Of a stretch of 64,000 nucleotides of DNA, positions 63,640-64,000 are shown piece by piece (position 1 is the first letter of the stretch; every line of letters starts with the position of its first letter). The notes beneath the pieces were generated by a model. That model did not search any database. It was not told the origin of the DNA and was given only the letters and a program-made list of their open reading frames with translations. Location: assembly GCA_005281725.1 (NCBI GenBank), contig SSBO01000012.1:17010603-17074602 (forward strand). The letters are read 5' to 3'. The position numbers and the translations under genes were made by a program. The stretch comes from Wuchereria bancrofti (Eukaryota > Nematoda > Chromadorea > Rhabditida > Onchocercidae).

Positions 63640-64000
63640 CGAATTGATTTAGTGTAATTCAGAAATAATTTCCGAAATTTTTGATCTTTAATCACAATTG
63701 TCGAATTAAGAAAAGATCAGATACGGTCGATGTATTTATGATTGAGATTTAGGTAAAAATCAATATAAACAAACCAACATCTTTTGATTCATTTTTTTAA
63801 GTAAAATCCTTTGATCTAGAAGAAAAAAATTGCAATTATATTACAGCACTTTTGTTAGTATTAATTTGCATAATTTTTGTAAATATTAGTTTTGGAAAGA
63901 AAATAGAAATGGTAGATCAATTTTAAATTTTCATTCATATCTGAGTGAATTTAAAATCTTTGCAATTGAAATCATCTTTCTTAACAATTTCCATTTGCAA
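63640..64000. other. Window end, nothing recognised
   Basis: AT-rich sequence with no exon seen. It may be intronic if the upstream membrane-protein gene continues. Confidence 0.35.

Overview
This window is AT-rich, intron-rich animal DNA. It most resembles a spirurid or filarial nematode scaffold: introns with short TTTTCAG-type acceptors, short first exons close to possible trans-splice acceptors, nematode-style DCN-1, NSE2 and RSF1 genes, and a BEL/Pao retroelement with an envelope-like segment. The species assignment is inference. There is no sign of bacterial operons, CRISPR arrays or plasmid functions.

Layout. 0.2-0.7 kb (-): remnant of a mitochondrial-type methionyl-tRNA synthetase with an in-frame TAG. 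1.4-1.7 kb (-): unrecognised 88-codon frame, also cut by one TAG. 1.95-4.24 kb (-): exons of a class I SAM-dependent methyltransferase, present twice around a single N. 6.38-15.59 kb (+): a 28-exon RSF1-like chromatin remodelling subunit (WHIM region, PHD finger, acidic/basic tail). 15.6-20.5 kb: non-coding, half of it a repeated contig end. 20.5-23.3 kb (+): decayed NAD(P)-dependent epimerase/reductase. 23.3-27.1 kb: non-coding, again with a repeated contig end. 27.1-27.9 kb (-), repeated at 28.8-29.5 kb: decayed Q-rich coding remnant. 28.2-36.4 kb (+): defective BEL/Pao retrotransposon; 37.6-38.5 kb (-): a second BEL fragment. 40.16-43.34 kb (-): DCN-1 neddylation factor, three exons shown twice. 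44.66-45.45 kb (+): NSE2/MMS21 SUMO ligase. 47.7-49.5 kb (+): mitochondrial carrier resembling SLC25A51, with several single-base frame breaks. 49.5-57.2 kb: nothing recognisable. 57.26-63.64 kb (+): unrecognised cysteine-rich membrane protein gene, whose later exons are a prediction.

Two properties shape how this window should be read. First, seven of the eight N junctions that carry flanking duplication show the end of one contig repeated at the start of the next (159-1650 bp); these are unmerged overlaps or haplotypes, not tandem gene duplications. The eighth, at 30273, joins a different BEL copy. Second, apparent lesions in otherwise well-kept exons are mostly single missing bases, restored by adding one base, plus isolated stop codons. 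They may be consensus errors, null alleles or early gene decay. By contrast the epimerase, the Q-rich remnant and the BEL elements have dense damage and look genuinely dead.

Most genes are unrelated housekeeping loci. The one suggestive arrangement is a divergent pair of ubiquitin-like-pathway genes, DCN-1 (NEDD8) and NSE2 (SUMO), about 1.3 kb apart. The best candidate for something undescribed is the cysteine-rich membrane protein at 57.3-63.6 kb.
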